Source: Halichondria panicea (lineage: Eukaryota > Porifera > Demospongiae > Suberitida > Halichondriidae). Taken from it: 64,000 nucleotides of DNA. Below, in pieces: positions 55,301 to 62,477 of this stretch. The translations under genes were made by a program, and so were the position numbers. The first letter of the stretch is position 1; each line of letters begins with the position of its first letter. The DNA lies in NCBI RefSeq assembly GCF_963675165.1, contig NC_087378.1, forward strand, positions 3,135,525 to 3,199,524, written 5' to 3'. Below the pieces are notes generated by a model. That model was not told the origin of the DNA. It ran no database searches and was given only the letters and a program-made list of their open reading frames with translations.

Positions 55301-58300
55301 CGAATATGGCAAGCCAAGTGTAACAAAATTACCAAACCGTTACCCTGGGGTGACAATCACCCTTACGCCGGGGTAAGCTTACAAGATAGCATCATCCCTT
55401 CTAGTCACGTCAACGACCACATCCTCTCTCAGGACCCTAACTATGGCCCCACCATTGTTTCGAAGCAGCTGGAATCCAAGAGACAAGTTCATCAACAAAA
55501 TCAAGCAAATAGCCTTGCTGAAGCAAATCGGATCTCGGAGGCCTTGCCGGACCCATTAAGAAGAGCGATGGGTTTCGCAAAAGAGAAGGGAGCATCAACA
55601 TGGCTCACTGCCATACCATTGGCGGAACACGGTTTTGCACTCCACAAGGGCGCTTTTCAAGATGCCCTAGCCCTCAGATATGGCTGGACTCCAGCAGACA
55701 TGCCCCTAAAATGTGAATGTGGAAACAACTTATCAGTGGAACATGCCATGTCCTGTGCTAGGGGAGGATTCCCCTCAATCAGGCACAACGAGATCAGGGA
55801 CCAACAGCCACCCTCCTAACAGAAGTGTGCAATAATGTTTGTACAGAGCCGGAATTACAACCTGTCACAGGAAGCTCTGAGAGGTGCCTCAGCCAACCGC
55901 CAGGATGGAGTACGGCTAGATATAGCAGCCAACGGTTTTTGGGGAGGAACATTTGAAAGAACTTACTTTGACGTTAGAGTATTTAACCCCTTGGCCCCGT
56001 CCAACAGACATACCCAACTCTCCCCCGCATACAGAAAGCATGAAAGGATCAAAAAGCGGGCCTATGAACAAAGAATAAGAGAGATCGAACATGCCACCTT
56101 TACACCACTTGTACTTTCTGCCACAGGGGGGCTAGGTAATGAGGCCAACACATTTTACAAAAGACTGGCATCACTTCTGGCAACCAAATGGAACATTCCC
56201 TACAGTAGTACTATGTGCTGGCTAAGATACCGACTATCTTTCTCTCTCCTCCGATCATCAATCATGTCCATTAGAGGAGCAAGGTCCTCATGTGGGCACG
56301 TAGCTAGCGTTAACCCCTACAGCCGTGGACCTGGTTAACTCTGAATGTAACATTACATTATGAACTATTTTCACTTACTCTTTTTCACTTACTTTAAAAA
56401 AACAAAAAGTCCTACATGCGCAAAAAAACCCCGGGGTGAAGGATAAGTTTACGTAGGGGTGAATCTACCCCGGGGTAGATTCACGTGTTTTTGCGCATGC
56501 TCAGTGTGCTATTAAGTTATCAAGCAGCCCCACCCCTCTATAGTTGTTGCAACCTTTAGAGAAATGACCCTACAACCCCAGAGAACCTCTGCTACAACCC
56601 TACACTGTTAGACACACACTGTCAGACACATGACTACAGCCTGAGTGCAGAGGGCTGCTAGCTTGCTCCAGTATAAGTTGGCTTGGTAGCTTCAACATAT
56701 GGTTTCGAGCTCAGTGCCACCAGAAAACCTTTGTCCATTCAGCTTATAGACCTCGGTAATGTCCAGCAACTGCCCACCCACTCACCACACCGGTGATCCT
56801 TCATCCTTCATCGATCGTTCTGCTACACTATTTGTTGGTAGGACAAGTGCATGGCAGTGTGCCGAGGTGGTTAACGGGCAAGTCTTGAGGTAGAGTAAGG
56901 CCTGAGAATGATTGTAGCACTATAAGGAGCCAGAAGGCTGAGCTAGGTTACTCATCTACGTCCTCTAATACCCTTCGACATTTCCTTCTTGCATAGATAT
57001 TATTGTTCGAGTATGAATTCAATATTAACCGTTAACTGATCACCTCTCATGTGATGTATGTCATCTCTGTTCTACTTAAGTTTGTCATGTGCTCTATATG
57101 TATCAGTGGAATGTTCTAAACTCTCCATGTCTATATCTGCATGTGTCTCCTCCTGTTCTATTTTTAGTGTTTGTTTTTTTGTTGGTCTCTGCACCACATG
57201 GTTGAATCTTTATGAATCTGATCTATGTACCTATAAGCTTGTATCTATACTAGCTTATAGGCACTAGGTTACATTAACCGCCTAGGCTACTGGCTAGCTA
57301 GAACTGTCTATCTGAGAGAAAGAACTCAACAGTTGAAGCTCTGTAACCATGCAAGCCTCAGGCTGTAGTCATGTGTCTGACAGTGTAGGGTTGTAGCAGA
57401 GGTTCTCTGGGGTTGTGTAGGGTCATTTCTCTAAAGGTTGCAACAACGGTATAGAGGGGTGGGGCTTCTTGATAACTTAATAGCACACTGAGCATGCGCA
57501 GGATTTACCCCTACGTAAACTTATCCTTCACCCCGGGGTATGCTTATCCCGGGATAAGGGCGATCCTCACCCCGGGGTAAAGGTTTGGTAATTTTGTTAC
57601 ACTTGGCGCGAAGCACTTAACCTTTGCTACTTAGGTCTCTAATTGCCGTTGTGTTAATTGCATGCCAGTCTCATGAATTAACCGCCCTTCCTAAGTGAAG
57701 ACCTAGGAAGGGCGGCTGATTCGTGAGACTAACCAACAAACTGAAAGTACATCATGCAAGACAGCCTGGAACAAAGAGCTTGCCATCAATAGAATCATGT
57801 CAGGGAATACTCCAAAACAACCAACTATAAGAAGCCATCACCTATGATTAAATATATCCAGCAATCTCTGGACCATGCATGTACCACAGCAGAAGCCAAA
57901 ACAACCAGCTATAAGAAGCCATCATCTATGATTAAAAGAAGTTATATCCAGCAATCTCTGGACCATGCATGTACAACAGTAGAAGAGCCTCCTTTTACAA
58001 TGTATATACGTATAAAGTGGACCGTACATGCATGCTACATGCAACAAAGGCCAGCTATTGAGAAGCCTGGCCAAAATCTCATCCTCCCTGTGTTCGACTG
58101 TGGGAGGGAGCAGCTCAATACTTGACTGAAAGTGGTCGCAAAGCAGCTAGGAGGCTAAACGCACAAGTAAGTTTTATTCTCTGTTTTACGTTTTAATAAT
58201 CCATTCTCGTTCACACAGTTAATGTGCATGTGACGCTCATTCAACTCCAAAATGATCTTGTTGTTGCCAAACCAAGTTCAAGATACGACAAGAAATGAAG

Positions 58301-59859
58301 ATTTTGATGAGCTCGAACATTCTTCCTCATTAGTATTCACACCTGAGTTTGCCAATGTGGTCAATGTCGATGGATTGAGAATCAAAGACGGCAAGGTGTT
58401 GAAGTGGCAGGTGCTACATACACAAGACGGTAATAATAGTGAGGGGAATTGCTGTTTGTTTTCGGCCAACGGAACCCCGGACTATATTCAGACGCAGAGT
58501 CTGAAACAATCACGCACCATACCTTTCAAGGTGATCGGATGTATTAAGGAAAAACTATATCCAGAAGTACTCTGAAAAGCAAATGTACTTATTGACGAAG
58601 GTGTCCCTGTACCTATATATAGAAGTACATGTTAAACCTGACAATCCTGTGACTCCAAATGCAATTGCGTTGTAGACGGTTCCTTTGGATACGTAGTGAA
58701 GGAAGCACGGGATGCTGTGTACGATGCCCTCATAAGGAATGACATTACTGTTGTAAAATTCAAGTGGGTCATATATATCAGTGACTGGTATACCGTATGG
58801 GCCCAGGTATATATTCACACGTACATTAAATGAAGGCATTTGATAAAACAGTAATAATTGATGGCAACGAGGGATCCATTGGTTTGGGGAGAACTTTCCT
58901 CCAATTTTACTTGACGGTGTGAAGTGTACCCACCATATCTCTGAAGAAGCATTCCACATATCACATCTTGTTGTGGAAGCTCTTGAATGCTCCTCAGTGC
59001 AAGTGAGAGAGATCTTTATAGCAGTTCACACCTGTGTACCCATGGTTAGGCTCTTGAATCAGCCGCCCTTCTCAAAGTCTCTCCCCCCCCCCCCTCAGGT
59101 ATGAAGGGCGGCTAATTCATGAGACTGGCATGCAATTAACACAACGGAAATTAGAGACGTAAGTAGCAAAGGTTAAGTGCTTCGCGCCTCCTCTGACAGA
59201 AAAGTATGCCCAGAGTCACCAGACGGTTCTCTCCCGCCCACGCTTACAATGAGAACCGGCTGGTATTCGAGACTATATCGGAGGCCTGCCAGCTCTTGAC
59301 AAATACATCAACTTATACAACATAGTAATGCATAGGTAAAGTGTAGCTATAGGTATAAAGAAAGTACATGCATTCAAGTCAAGATTCTGTATCAGAAGTT
59401 GTTCCTTTTCACTGTGTCAGAGTCTTCAACAGAGATTCTGAGAAGATTGTCCTTCTCTCTTATGATACTACTACTGTCTACTATATCTAGCTATATTCAG
59501 AGCTAACCAGGTTTTACACAAGAAACTGCTTGACAACAGCTCACTGACAATTAATGCATCACTTCCTGGTGGTCGTATTCTCGAGGCAAAAATTAGCCTA
59601 TTATTATGCAGGAACTTTCACTGAAAAATGGGGGTGGGCGTAATTTTGGACGTGGGTATAATCTCGGTAGAGTATGGTACATCACAACTGAGAATCAATT
59701 TCATACATGTAATTATAATTATAAATCAAACCTTTCATGACTGCCTAAACCACAGGAGTGAGAGAGAGGGCTTTCAACGCTGTGAACTACATTATTTATT
59801 GGCAGTAGACACAGAGCAGCAAATAGAGACCAAAAGGAAGAAGTCATTTCCTTACACAT
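34257..59859 (-). CDS. EIF2AK3: PERK, ER-resident eIF2-alpha kinase (sixteen exons)
   Basis: Sixteen exons, all in phase, give 976 codons plus stop. Order: signal peptide (SSFWSLFAALCLLP), luminal propeller region with PERK motifs (LYVSTIDGGLTALDASG, IIPGLNRALYQWDG, MWNFTVGS), a membrane span at about 421-443 (LAWSFTKYILFGAFVMILS), then the kinase. The glycine loop is GKGGFG (534-538), catalytic Lys K555 (YAIKRIKL), the loop HRDLKPSNIFF with D815, DFG at D833, followed by GTHFYISPEQ and the eIF2-kinase signature LLYPFSTQMER. An insert of about 150 polar residues separates the lobes, as in other PERKs. PERK senses misfolded protein in the ER lumen and phosphorylates eIF2-alpha to slow translation. 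Signal peptide and membrane span exclude GCN2, HRI and PKR. It is somewhat shorter than vertebrate PERK. Introns 1 and 4 are swollen by mobile DNA. Confidence 0.95.
34696..35094 (-). CDS. EIF2AK3: PERK exon 15 (kinase C-lobe)
   Basis: TLEAVLYVHNKGMMHRDLKP, VKVGDFGLVTG, NVGTHFYISPEQL, KVDIFALGVIFFELLYPFST. All catalytic motifs are intact. It is separated from exon 14 by a 63-bp intron (35095-35157). Confidence 0.97.
35158..35300 (-). CDS. EIF2AK3: PERK exon 14 (hinge)
   Basis: SITDLIAEPPTYLFIQMQLC then QKESLKDWLS, the eIF2-kinase hinge signature (LFIQMxxC-x-x-x-x-LxxW). Confidence 0.95.
35416..35591 (-). CDS. EIF2AK3: PERK exon 13 (end of insert)
   Basis: SSSFVIEFQDEG, the strand that closes eIF2-kinase inserts, followed by a polar stretch ending SSACSDSIEDRERQ. 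Confidence 0.9.
35649..35882 (-). CDS. EIF2AK3: PERK exon 12 (kinase insert)
   Basis: Ser/Asn/His-rich insert (AGESQSHTTHEVLNHHSN onward) ending LPPITASESR. Phase fits exons 11 and 13. Confidence 0.85.
36208..36417. mobile_element. MITE with AAGGAGCGGCT TIRs in PERK intron 11
   Basis: AAGGAGAAGGAGCGGCTGAG and GGGGATCACGTTTC pair with GAAACGTGATCCCC and AGCCGCTCCTTCTCTT at the right. Confidence 0.75.
36431..36605. mobile_element. TACCGTATA-family MITE, deleted copy
   Basis: TATCGTATAGCGCAAAATTT to GAAAATATCCGGTA, 175 bp, lacking part of the interior seen at 13509-13737. It begins 13 bp after the preceding MITE. Confidence 0.7.
37162..37338. mobile_element. TACCGTATA-family MITE, TTTATTTTCGAG type
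   Basis: TACCGTATAGAGCTTTATTT and the reverse AAAATAAAACATTATACGGTA-like end give TIRs of about 28 bp; 177 bp total in PERK intron 11. Confidence 0.8.
37459..37749 (-). CDS. EIF2AK3: PERK exon 11 (kinase N-lobe)
   Basis: PIPRFDSDYELKGHLGKGGF, YAIKRIKLPTSKSAKEKVMR, then EVHALARLDHPAIVRYFHSW. Contains the glycine loop, the catalytic Lys and the alpha-C Glu. Confidence 0.97.
37816..37973 (-). CDS. EIF2AK3: PERK exon 10 (cytosolic linker)
   Basis: Polar linker ENAFFPVLQPLCAVSGESII to NMSTDTIPEE. It ends at a GCAAGT sequence, a GC-type donor, two bases into an Arg codon completed by exon 11. Confidence 0.85.
38145..38184. repeat. perfect 14-bp stem hairpin in PERK intron 9
   Basis: GTTAAACCCTACAT, a 12-nt loop, ATGTAGGGTTTAAC. 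Confidence 0.7.
38275..38525 (-). CDS. EIF2AK3: PERK exon 9 (membrane span)
   Basis: YAVYFYLEPSYSDYGTAEDN, then the hydrophobic span LAWSFTKYILFGAFVMILS and a basic cytosolic side RHHNRLRKL. Charge pattern fits type I topology. Confidence 0.95.
38890..39013 (-). CDS. EIF2AK3: PERK exon 8 (luminal, juxtamembrane side)
   Basis: VFYYALPTPTETDSFTESDA then GTKSLTVYNNGFAQMCTAGP. Ends one base into a Gly codon. Confidence 0.9.
39244..39504 (-). CDS. EIF2AK3: PERK exon 7 (luminal)
   Basis: 87 codons: LSSPIVDIWLHDGGRLERVQ, PVSLSAYPVDSPHLMLVNYD and on to GSYNPIG. Phase 0 at both ends. Confidence 0.95.
40524..40563 (-). CDS. EIF2AK3: PERK exon 6 (40-nt small exon)
   Basis: Only 40 nt (SSSQESVVWQTK), between CTGTAG and GTTTGC. 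Needed for phase between exons 5 and 7, and its W-Q pattern matches the strand before the PERK segment SPI-x-x-W. Confidence 0.85.
40688..40825 (-). CDS. EIF2AK3: PERK exon 5 (luminal, WNFTVG)
   Basis: Starts at WNFTVGSLHLSLVEGIEDKF, the most conserved luminal PERK motif, and ends NAID with two bases of the next codon. Confidence 0.95.
41412..41525 (+). repeat. 5-prime LTR
   Basis: 114 bp, TGTAACTGACTAGAAAC to TCTAAGTTACA, with a CACGTG-containing palindrome TAACACGTGATGTGTTACAC. One mismatch to the 3-prime LTR. Confidence 0.95.
41527..41543 (+). promoter_or_regulatory. candidate primer-binding site
   Basis: TGGAGGTCCAGGCCGAG starts one base after the LTR; its complement ends in CCA, as a tRNA 3-prime end does. 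The tRNA was not identified. Confidence 0.5.
41649..43274 (+). pseudogene. Gypsy gag, frameshifted
   Basis: ATG at 41649 (MAEEGEATSTWNPRPANTF) begins a reading that changes frame several times. It includes an acidic coiled-coil (LEEQTSLEERLRAQAEELEG), a capsid-like segment (FEDWLPTLKRASEWNRW, LAGHLRGKALQEWNLLD) and a CCHC zinc knuckle CYLCDSPDHLARQC near 43100-43150. Breaks lie near 41810-41900, 42260, 42520 (beside a C8 run), 42810 and 42860. Confidence 0.8.
43309..44510 (+). pseudogene. Gypsy protease and N-terminal reverse transcriptase, frameshifted
   Basis: Protease motif VIDTGADINIIGADLF near 43375-43425. One frame change near 43850 leads into the linker and the reverse transcriptase fingers (LGVIRPSSSDWASPIVLVKK, RFCVDYRELNSVT, FFSTLDLASGYWQVAV). 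The frame stops at the TGA at 44508-44510. Confidence 0.85.
44515..45420 (+). pseudogene. Gypsy reverse transcriptase palm and RNase H, deleted and frameshifted
   Basis: Resumes at EFMVMPFGLKNAPAVFQ and contains the catalytic VYLDDILVFS. Compared with the family, roughly 15 residues between QVAV and EFMVMPFG are absent. A T-rich stretch at 44970-45030 and further frame changes interrupt the RNase H domain (HPVAYASRALS, TELETLAVVWSVSHFKAYLY). Confidence 0.85.
45126..45925 (+). pseudogene. Gypsy RNase H end and integrase zinc finger
   Basis: RNase H ends at YRAGKENANADALSRNP. The integrase HHCC finger is complete (H in AGHFAGGKLY, CRSCPQC). A frameshift near 45900-45925 separates it from the catalytic core. 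Confidence 0.85.
45887..47131 (+). pseudogene. Gypsy integrase core and C-terminus
   Basis: A 400-codon open stretch with D in FGVDIMDLP, D in LLSDRGTNLLS and E in GMVERFNRTLK, so DDE is intact. A GPY/F module (RPWHGPYRITTL) follows, then an acidic tail with imperfect repeats (DSTRDVVD, DSTGDMVD, DPTGDALD) and YPLRRQHQPPNRYG. It runs into the 3-prime LTR. Confidence 0.9.
47127..47240 (+). repeat. 3-prime LTR
   Basis: 114 bp, aligned end to end with 41412-41525. No long polypurine tract directly precedes it (GCTCGGGACGAGCAAC), which is unusual. Confidence 0.95.
48327..48460 (-). CDS. EIF2AK3: PERK exon 4 (luminal)
   Basis: ALYKCTPIRCYRYDNNSLIQ and RIDVLKVGISRVVVREANEL. It ends two bases into the Met before WNFTVG. 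The next intron holds the Gypsy insertion. Confidence 0.95.
48539..48733 (-). CDS. EIF2AK3: PERK exon 3 (luminal)
   Basis: Exactly 65 codons: IIPGLNRALYQWDGIKLEIL, then PFTADDLIDSTHLMEGRGLS and LVGSKTKEVIGINVQNGK. Corresponds to the PERK luminal segment around IIPSLDG/LFQWD and the following PFT stretch. Confidence 0.95.
49872..50340. mobile_element. pogo/Tigger-type MITE in PERK intron 2
   Basis: CAGTGGAACCTCCATAAAAT at the left and TTAATGGAGGTTCCACTG at the right, flanked by TA. Inner GGTGGTC/GGAGGTT motifs are also inverted. 469 bp, no transposase. Confidence 0.8.
51276..51415. mobile_element. 140-bp MITE, GTGCTAGCCTGAGAAGGTACGACATGC-type TIRs
   Basis: GAAGGTACGACATGCA at the left and TGCATGTCGTACCTCCTC at the right. 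Located in PERK intron 2. Confidence 0.65.
51990..52227. mobile_element. TACCGTATA-family MITE, full-length copy
   Basis: Highly similar to 13509-13737 throughout, including GGCGTGGCTTCCGGTAAGCA. It lies 20 bp from the minisatellite foldback. Confidence 0.85.
52247..53150. mobile_element. 904-bp foldback element with 21-bp minisatellite arms
   Basis: GGGGTGCCGTTTGTGTCAAA at the left is mirrored at 53150. Inside are arms of tandem CTGAGGGTATTTAGCAAAGG-like units (52300-52620, and reverse 52735-53110). Two unit types, TTAGCAAAGGA and TTACTAAACAA, alternate in places, making a 42-bp higher-order unit. The spacer 52620-52735 is more divergent. Repeat-encoded ORFs exist in several frames on both strands and are not taken as genes. 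Confidence 0.9.
53530..54100. mobile_element. 570-bp MITE, GAGTCATTCCATATCAATTC TIRs
   Basis: About 30-bp TIRs; the right end reads GAATTGATATGGAATGACCC. An internal copy of TAACTTTCTAACCATTAACT near 53740 repeats subterminal sequence. PERK intron 2. Confidence 0.8.
54237..54357 (-). CDS. EIF2AK3: PERK exon 2 (luminal)
   Basis: Encodes CKLYVSTIDGGLTALDASG and VKLWSYDTQQPLFKSTLSYS, a PQQ-like propeller blade typical of PERK and IRE1 luminal domains. The donor is GTAGAA after GAG. Confidence 0.9.
54787..55175. mobile_element. pogo/Tigger-type MITE nested in PERK intron 1
   Basis: CAGTAGAACCTCGCTAATCC and GGATTAGCGAGGTTCTACTG are exact reverse complements over 20 bp; flanked by TA. 389 bp. It interrupts the left arm of the larger repeat. 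Confidence 0.85.
55313..57607 (+). mobile_element. 2.3-kb element with CCCCGGGG-rich inverted ends and a broken ORF
   Basis: GCCAAGTGTAACAAAATTAC at 55313 pairs with GTAATTTTGTTACACTTGGC ending 57607; about 65 bp per side is inverted with ACCCCGGGGT palindromes. A second inverted pair lies inside: 56424-56645 with 57350-57560 (TGCGCATGCTCAGTGTGCTA, ACCTTTAGAGAAATGACCCT). Between the left end and 56338 is a broken ORF with a zinc-binding/nuclease-like C-terminus; 56645-57350 shows nothing recognisable. Superfamily unresolved. Confidence 0.65.
55390..56338 (+). pseudogene. C-terminal region of a mobile-element protein, zinc-binding plus nuclease-like
   Basis: Two frames: 55544-55819 (LRRAMGFAKEKGASTWLTAI, CECGNNLSVEHAMSCARGGF, RHNEIRD) and 55835-56338 (RLDIAANGFWGG, TYFDVRVFNPLAPSN, TPLVLSATGGLGNEA, SIRGARSS). 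A third frame between them reads ATLLTEVCNNVCTEPELQPV, so at least two frameshifts are present. The C-x-C-H-C cluster and the pattern RLD...FDVRVFN resemble zinc-binding and PD-(D/E)XK-type endonuclease segments at the C-terminus of some reverse-transcriptase proteins. No reverse transcriptase core is present here, so this is a fragment. The family name is not certain. Confidence 0.55.
57812..57982 (+). repeat. 84-bp tandem duplication
   Basis: CCAAAACAACCAACTATAAG, CAGCAATCTCTGGACCATGC and GTAC recur with a period of about 84 bp; the second unit has an added GAAGTT. Confidence 0.8.
58252..58830 (+). pseudogene. HIRAN-like domain ORF, frameshifted
   Basis: Open from 58252 (MILLLPNQVQDTTRNEDFDE) to the TGA near 58575, with IPFKVIGCIKE close to its end. 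Past the stop the plus strand reads on, in shifting frames, as VHVKPDNPVTPNAIAL, then GYVVKEARDAVYDALIRND and TVVKFKWVIYISDW. The order K-x-x-G, V-x-x-KPDNP-x-x-x-NAI, GYV, VKF resembles the HIRAN beta-barrel (as in HLTF/Rad5) or a similar fold in transposon-borne proteins. The similarity is judged by eye. The 134-codon minus-strand ORF over 58555-58959 is a shadow of this reading. Confidence 0.45.
59732..59859 (-). CDS. EIF2AK3: PERK exon 1 (signal peptide)
   Basis: Starts at the ATG at 59859 (MCKEMTSSFW) or the second ATG at 59847; both give a hydrophobic signal sequence. Two bases of a Ser codon remain at the GTTTGA donor and match exon 2 in phase. The 5.4-kb intron makes it the least certain exon, but the phase fit and signal peptide support it. 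Confidence 0.75.
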
Positions 59860-60949
59860 TTTAGAGCACCTGCAAAAAAAATTTTTTTTACCGTACATGT
59901 ACATGGCACATGTTAACAAATACAGATGCCCACCTCTGATTTTACTTTACTAACTCACTAGCTAAGTTTGTGGAGTGTACAGAGGCAAGCTAGTAAAGTT
60001 ATTCCAAATTGTATGCTAATTTTGTGCTACTGAGAAGTAAGTTGTACATGCAGAAGAGACAAATTTACGAGGGAGTACAGCATTTTAATTGCTGTAAAAA
60101 CGAAGCACACAAGTATACATGATGGTAATTCTAGCCTAAATTTTTCTTAACGCTAGAAACACAGCCGCAATTAAACCGCAGAATAACGATTCCTCTTTCC
60201 TCTTCAATCTAATTCCACCAGCGAGCATAAATTATAGATCTAGTGCCGAACATCAGCAAACATTTTATAGCAATATTCAATGGCTCTGAACGACGAACGA
60301 TTCTATACTACAGTGCCTTCAGGTAAATACCACAATAGGGTGATCGAGTAGTTGTACTTAAAAATAATGTATCTCAATATTGGAACATTTCTAGAAATTG
60401 TGCTGATACCATCATACAGGTGAATGAATAAGCTACAACATTATTCAAAAATATTTCCAAAAGTTGTTGTAGTGGGAAATCGTTATAAGTGAAAATGGGG
60501 GTGAAAGCTTTGAGCACGTATGTGGCATGTGTACTGGTCGTATGGTGCATACTTGTGGCATGTGTACTAGAAAGTACGAAAAATAACACTGTGTGCCCAA
60601 TGGTAGCAGGATAGATGCACAAACACAATTGCTTGCATTTGGCATGCATGCATGCATAAGGGTGGAATGAACGCAGCCACATACAAGCAGAATGTGTGCA
60701 AATCATACATGCAGCATAGATGCAGTCTGCATACATATCACGCACATTTAGCACACGTATTGCATATTACTGTTCGCTCTCATCCTGCACTTGTTTCGCG
60801 CATGTGGCCAAATATCAAGGTGCAGCATACATTGTGCATACATGCATAACTAATGCTGGATATGCGCACAACTAATGTGCATGTGTGCAGCGTTTATATA
60901 GCGTTTATGCGCAGCACACATGTAGCACACTTCACATTTCTGTAAGGGT

Positions 60950-61380
60950 AGTTTGACTCACATTAAAGGCTGTTGCAGCCTCTTTATAATCTTTCATAGC
61001 ATCATCTGTTCGCACAAACCTTCTATTCAACATAATGAGTTAGCCTTGCACTAAAGCCAGGGTGTCATACAGCTAGGGGGGACACCCCCCTCTAGCTCTA
61101 ATCCCCTCCCCCCCCCCTAAAAGTTGCATTCAGTACTAGTTGTATGACTGAGTGTCCATAGCTGGCAATTTTACATACTAACAGGGTATTGAAATAACAT
61201 TCGACCTTTTTTAGCAACATTTTCTAGTTACTTTTCTTATTTCCTCCCTCTACTTCAAAATCCTGTATGACACCATGAAAGCGCTAGCTAAAAGAGTTAG
61301 AAAAGATCTGTTAAAGCAGCTAGCTATAGTAGCCATTTGTGAACTTGATCTCTTTGCAGGCACATCCTTTAATTTCCGAG
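60950..61380 (+). repeat. dispersed repeat related to 16897-17105, with nested MITE
   Basis: TTTGACTCACATTAAAGGCT to CACATCCTTTAATTT follows the 16897-17105 copy closely on both sides of an insertion at CACTAAAGC. Confidence 0.75.
61058..61283 (+). mobile_element. MITE with GGGTGTCATACAG TIRs
   Basis: AGGGTGTCATACAG and the reverse CTGTATGACACC bound 226 bp with C-rich runs. The host repeat supplies the empty site: AAAGC is present on both sides, a likely 5-bp duplication. Related copy at 12000-12168. Confidence 0.75.
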
Positions 61381-61489
61381 TGAAGCGAGATTTATGTTCA
61401 GGTCCTATTTAAGATTTTCCGTGGCAGTGGTGGTGGTTGACGTGATGTCGAGGCAAAAGGAGCTCTACTTGGACTTCGGGTGAACATGT

Positions 61490-61605
61490 AGGCTTTGATA
61501 CTTGGCGTGGAGTCTTGGCAGATGTGCTGAGGGACGTCGGGCTCACAATCTTAGACCTCAGCAATAGCCAAGAGTGGCTAAACCGGAGCCTGGACGGTCT
61601 AACTT
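61490..61605 (+). pseudogene. possible LINE 3-prime tail
   Basis: One frame reads GFDTWRGVLADVLRDVGLTI then LDLSNSQEWLNRSLDGLT and stop. The W-x-x-V-x-x-D-L-x-x-x-GL...A/S-x-x-x-x-WL pattern is that of the last residues of many LINE reverse transcriptase ORFs. Nothing upstream supports a longer protein. Confidence 0.3.
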
Positions 61606-62477
61606 AAAACATTTTTTCTTGTGTGTCGACCATTATAACGTCTTTACCAGATTGAATGCACATACACCTAACTTTCTTATGTGATGATTATTAAGTCCAG
61701 ATTTACTTTGATATTTTTGATTTACTGAGTGAGGATTTATTGCATTTAATGTATAATTATATACACTAGTAATTATTTCAATGCGCATGCGCACTCATAT
61801 CCTCACATTTTAGAGAGCTCAGTGGCAGAAAAATCAACTTACGTAATTACAGCGCCTTCATAATTTAAGTGCCACGTCAGCATCAGCATAATTTTTAGGT
61901 CCTAAAAGAAGCGCCAACCGTTGCCGGAATTATTTTTTCTGGCGTTTATAAAAAGGCTTGTTTGAGACATCAAGACAATCATCCTGCATCTTTGACCCTT
62001 CACACTTCTAAACAGTTGTCTAACCCGTCGATAAATGTTGTTCATAAGTCACTCAGCTCCCAATGGTGCAGCTAGCAAGTGAAACTGAGCTAGACCACGC
62101 CTATTTTCTCTACAAATTATATACTAGCTGTAGAACATAAGCGCCACCATAATTTAGGCGCCAGCTGGGCTGAGCGCGATTTTTTGTGTTCTAAAAGATG
62201 CGCCACTCAGAAGTAGAATTAATTTTTTCTGGCACTGTAATTACATCAATTACGGTACTTCTTTTTCTTGAGGTTCTATACCGGTAAGCCACAAAACAAG
62301 ACAATGATACGTACATATAGAATAGATAACAATAGAATATTAGATGCATGTACACAAGTCTGGTAACAATAGATACATGTACACAAGTCTTTTCTCTGCT
62401 TGTTTAGATACTGCACTGTCTATGCTGTACTACTGTCTGTGCTTATACTGTCTGTGCTTGAATTATCTCTTACTCTG

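Larger units (their letters stand above)
57608..59200. mobile_element. 1.6-kb inverted-repeat element carrying a HIRAN-like broken ORF
   Basis: About 130 bp at each side are inverted: GCGAAGCACTTAACCTTTGC, GTTAATTGCATGCCAGTCTC and GAAGGGCGGCT in order at the left, and the reverse at 59060-59195. Inside are an 84-bp tandem duplication (57812-57982) and the ORF fragments from 57844 to about 58830. Confidence 0.65.
54475..59679. repeat. outer inverted-repeat arms of the nest in PERK intron 1
   Basis: The left arm TACCGTATACTCTACTGAGA with GCCCACCC pairs with the right arm ending TCTCGGTAGAGTATGGTA (59632-59679). The next arms in, 54667-54733 and 59208-59273 (TCTCGAATACCAGCCGGTTC onward), are also inverted, almost perfectly. 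Other elements are stacked between them. Confidence 0.7.

Noticed and set aside
58555-58959. 134-codon minus-strand ORF in PERK intron 1
   Set aside because: The plus strand over the same bases carries HIRAN-like motifs in series; the minus ORF has no recognisable domain and no splice context, so it is a shadow.
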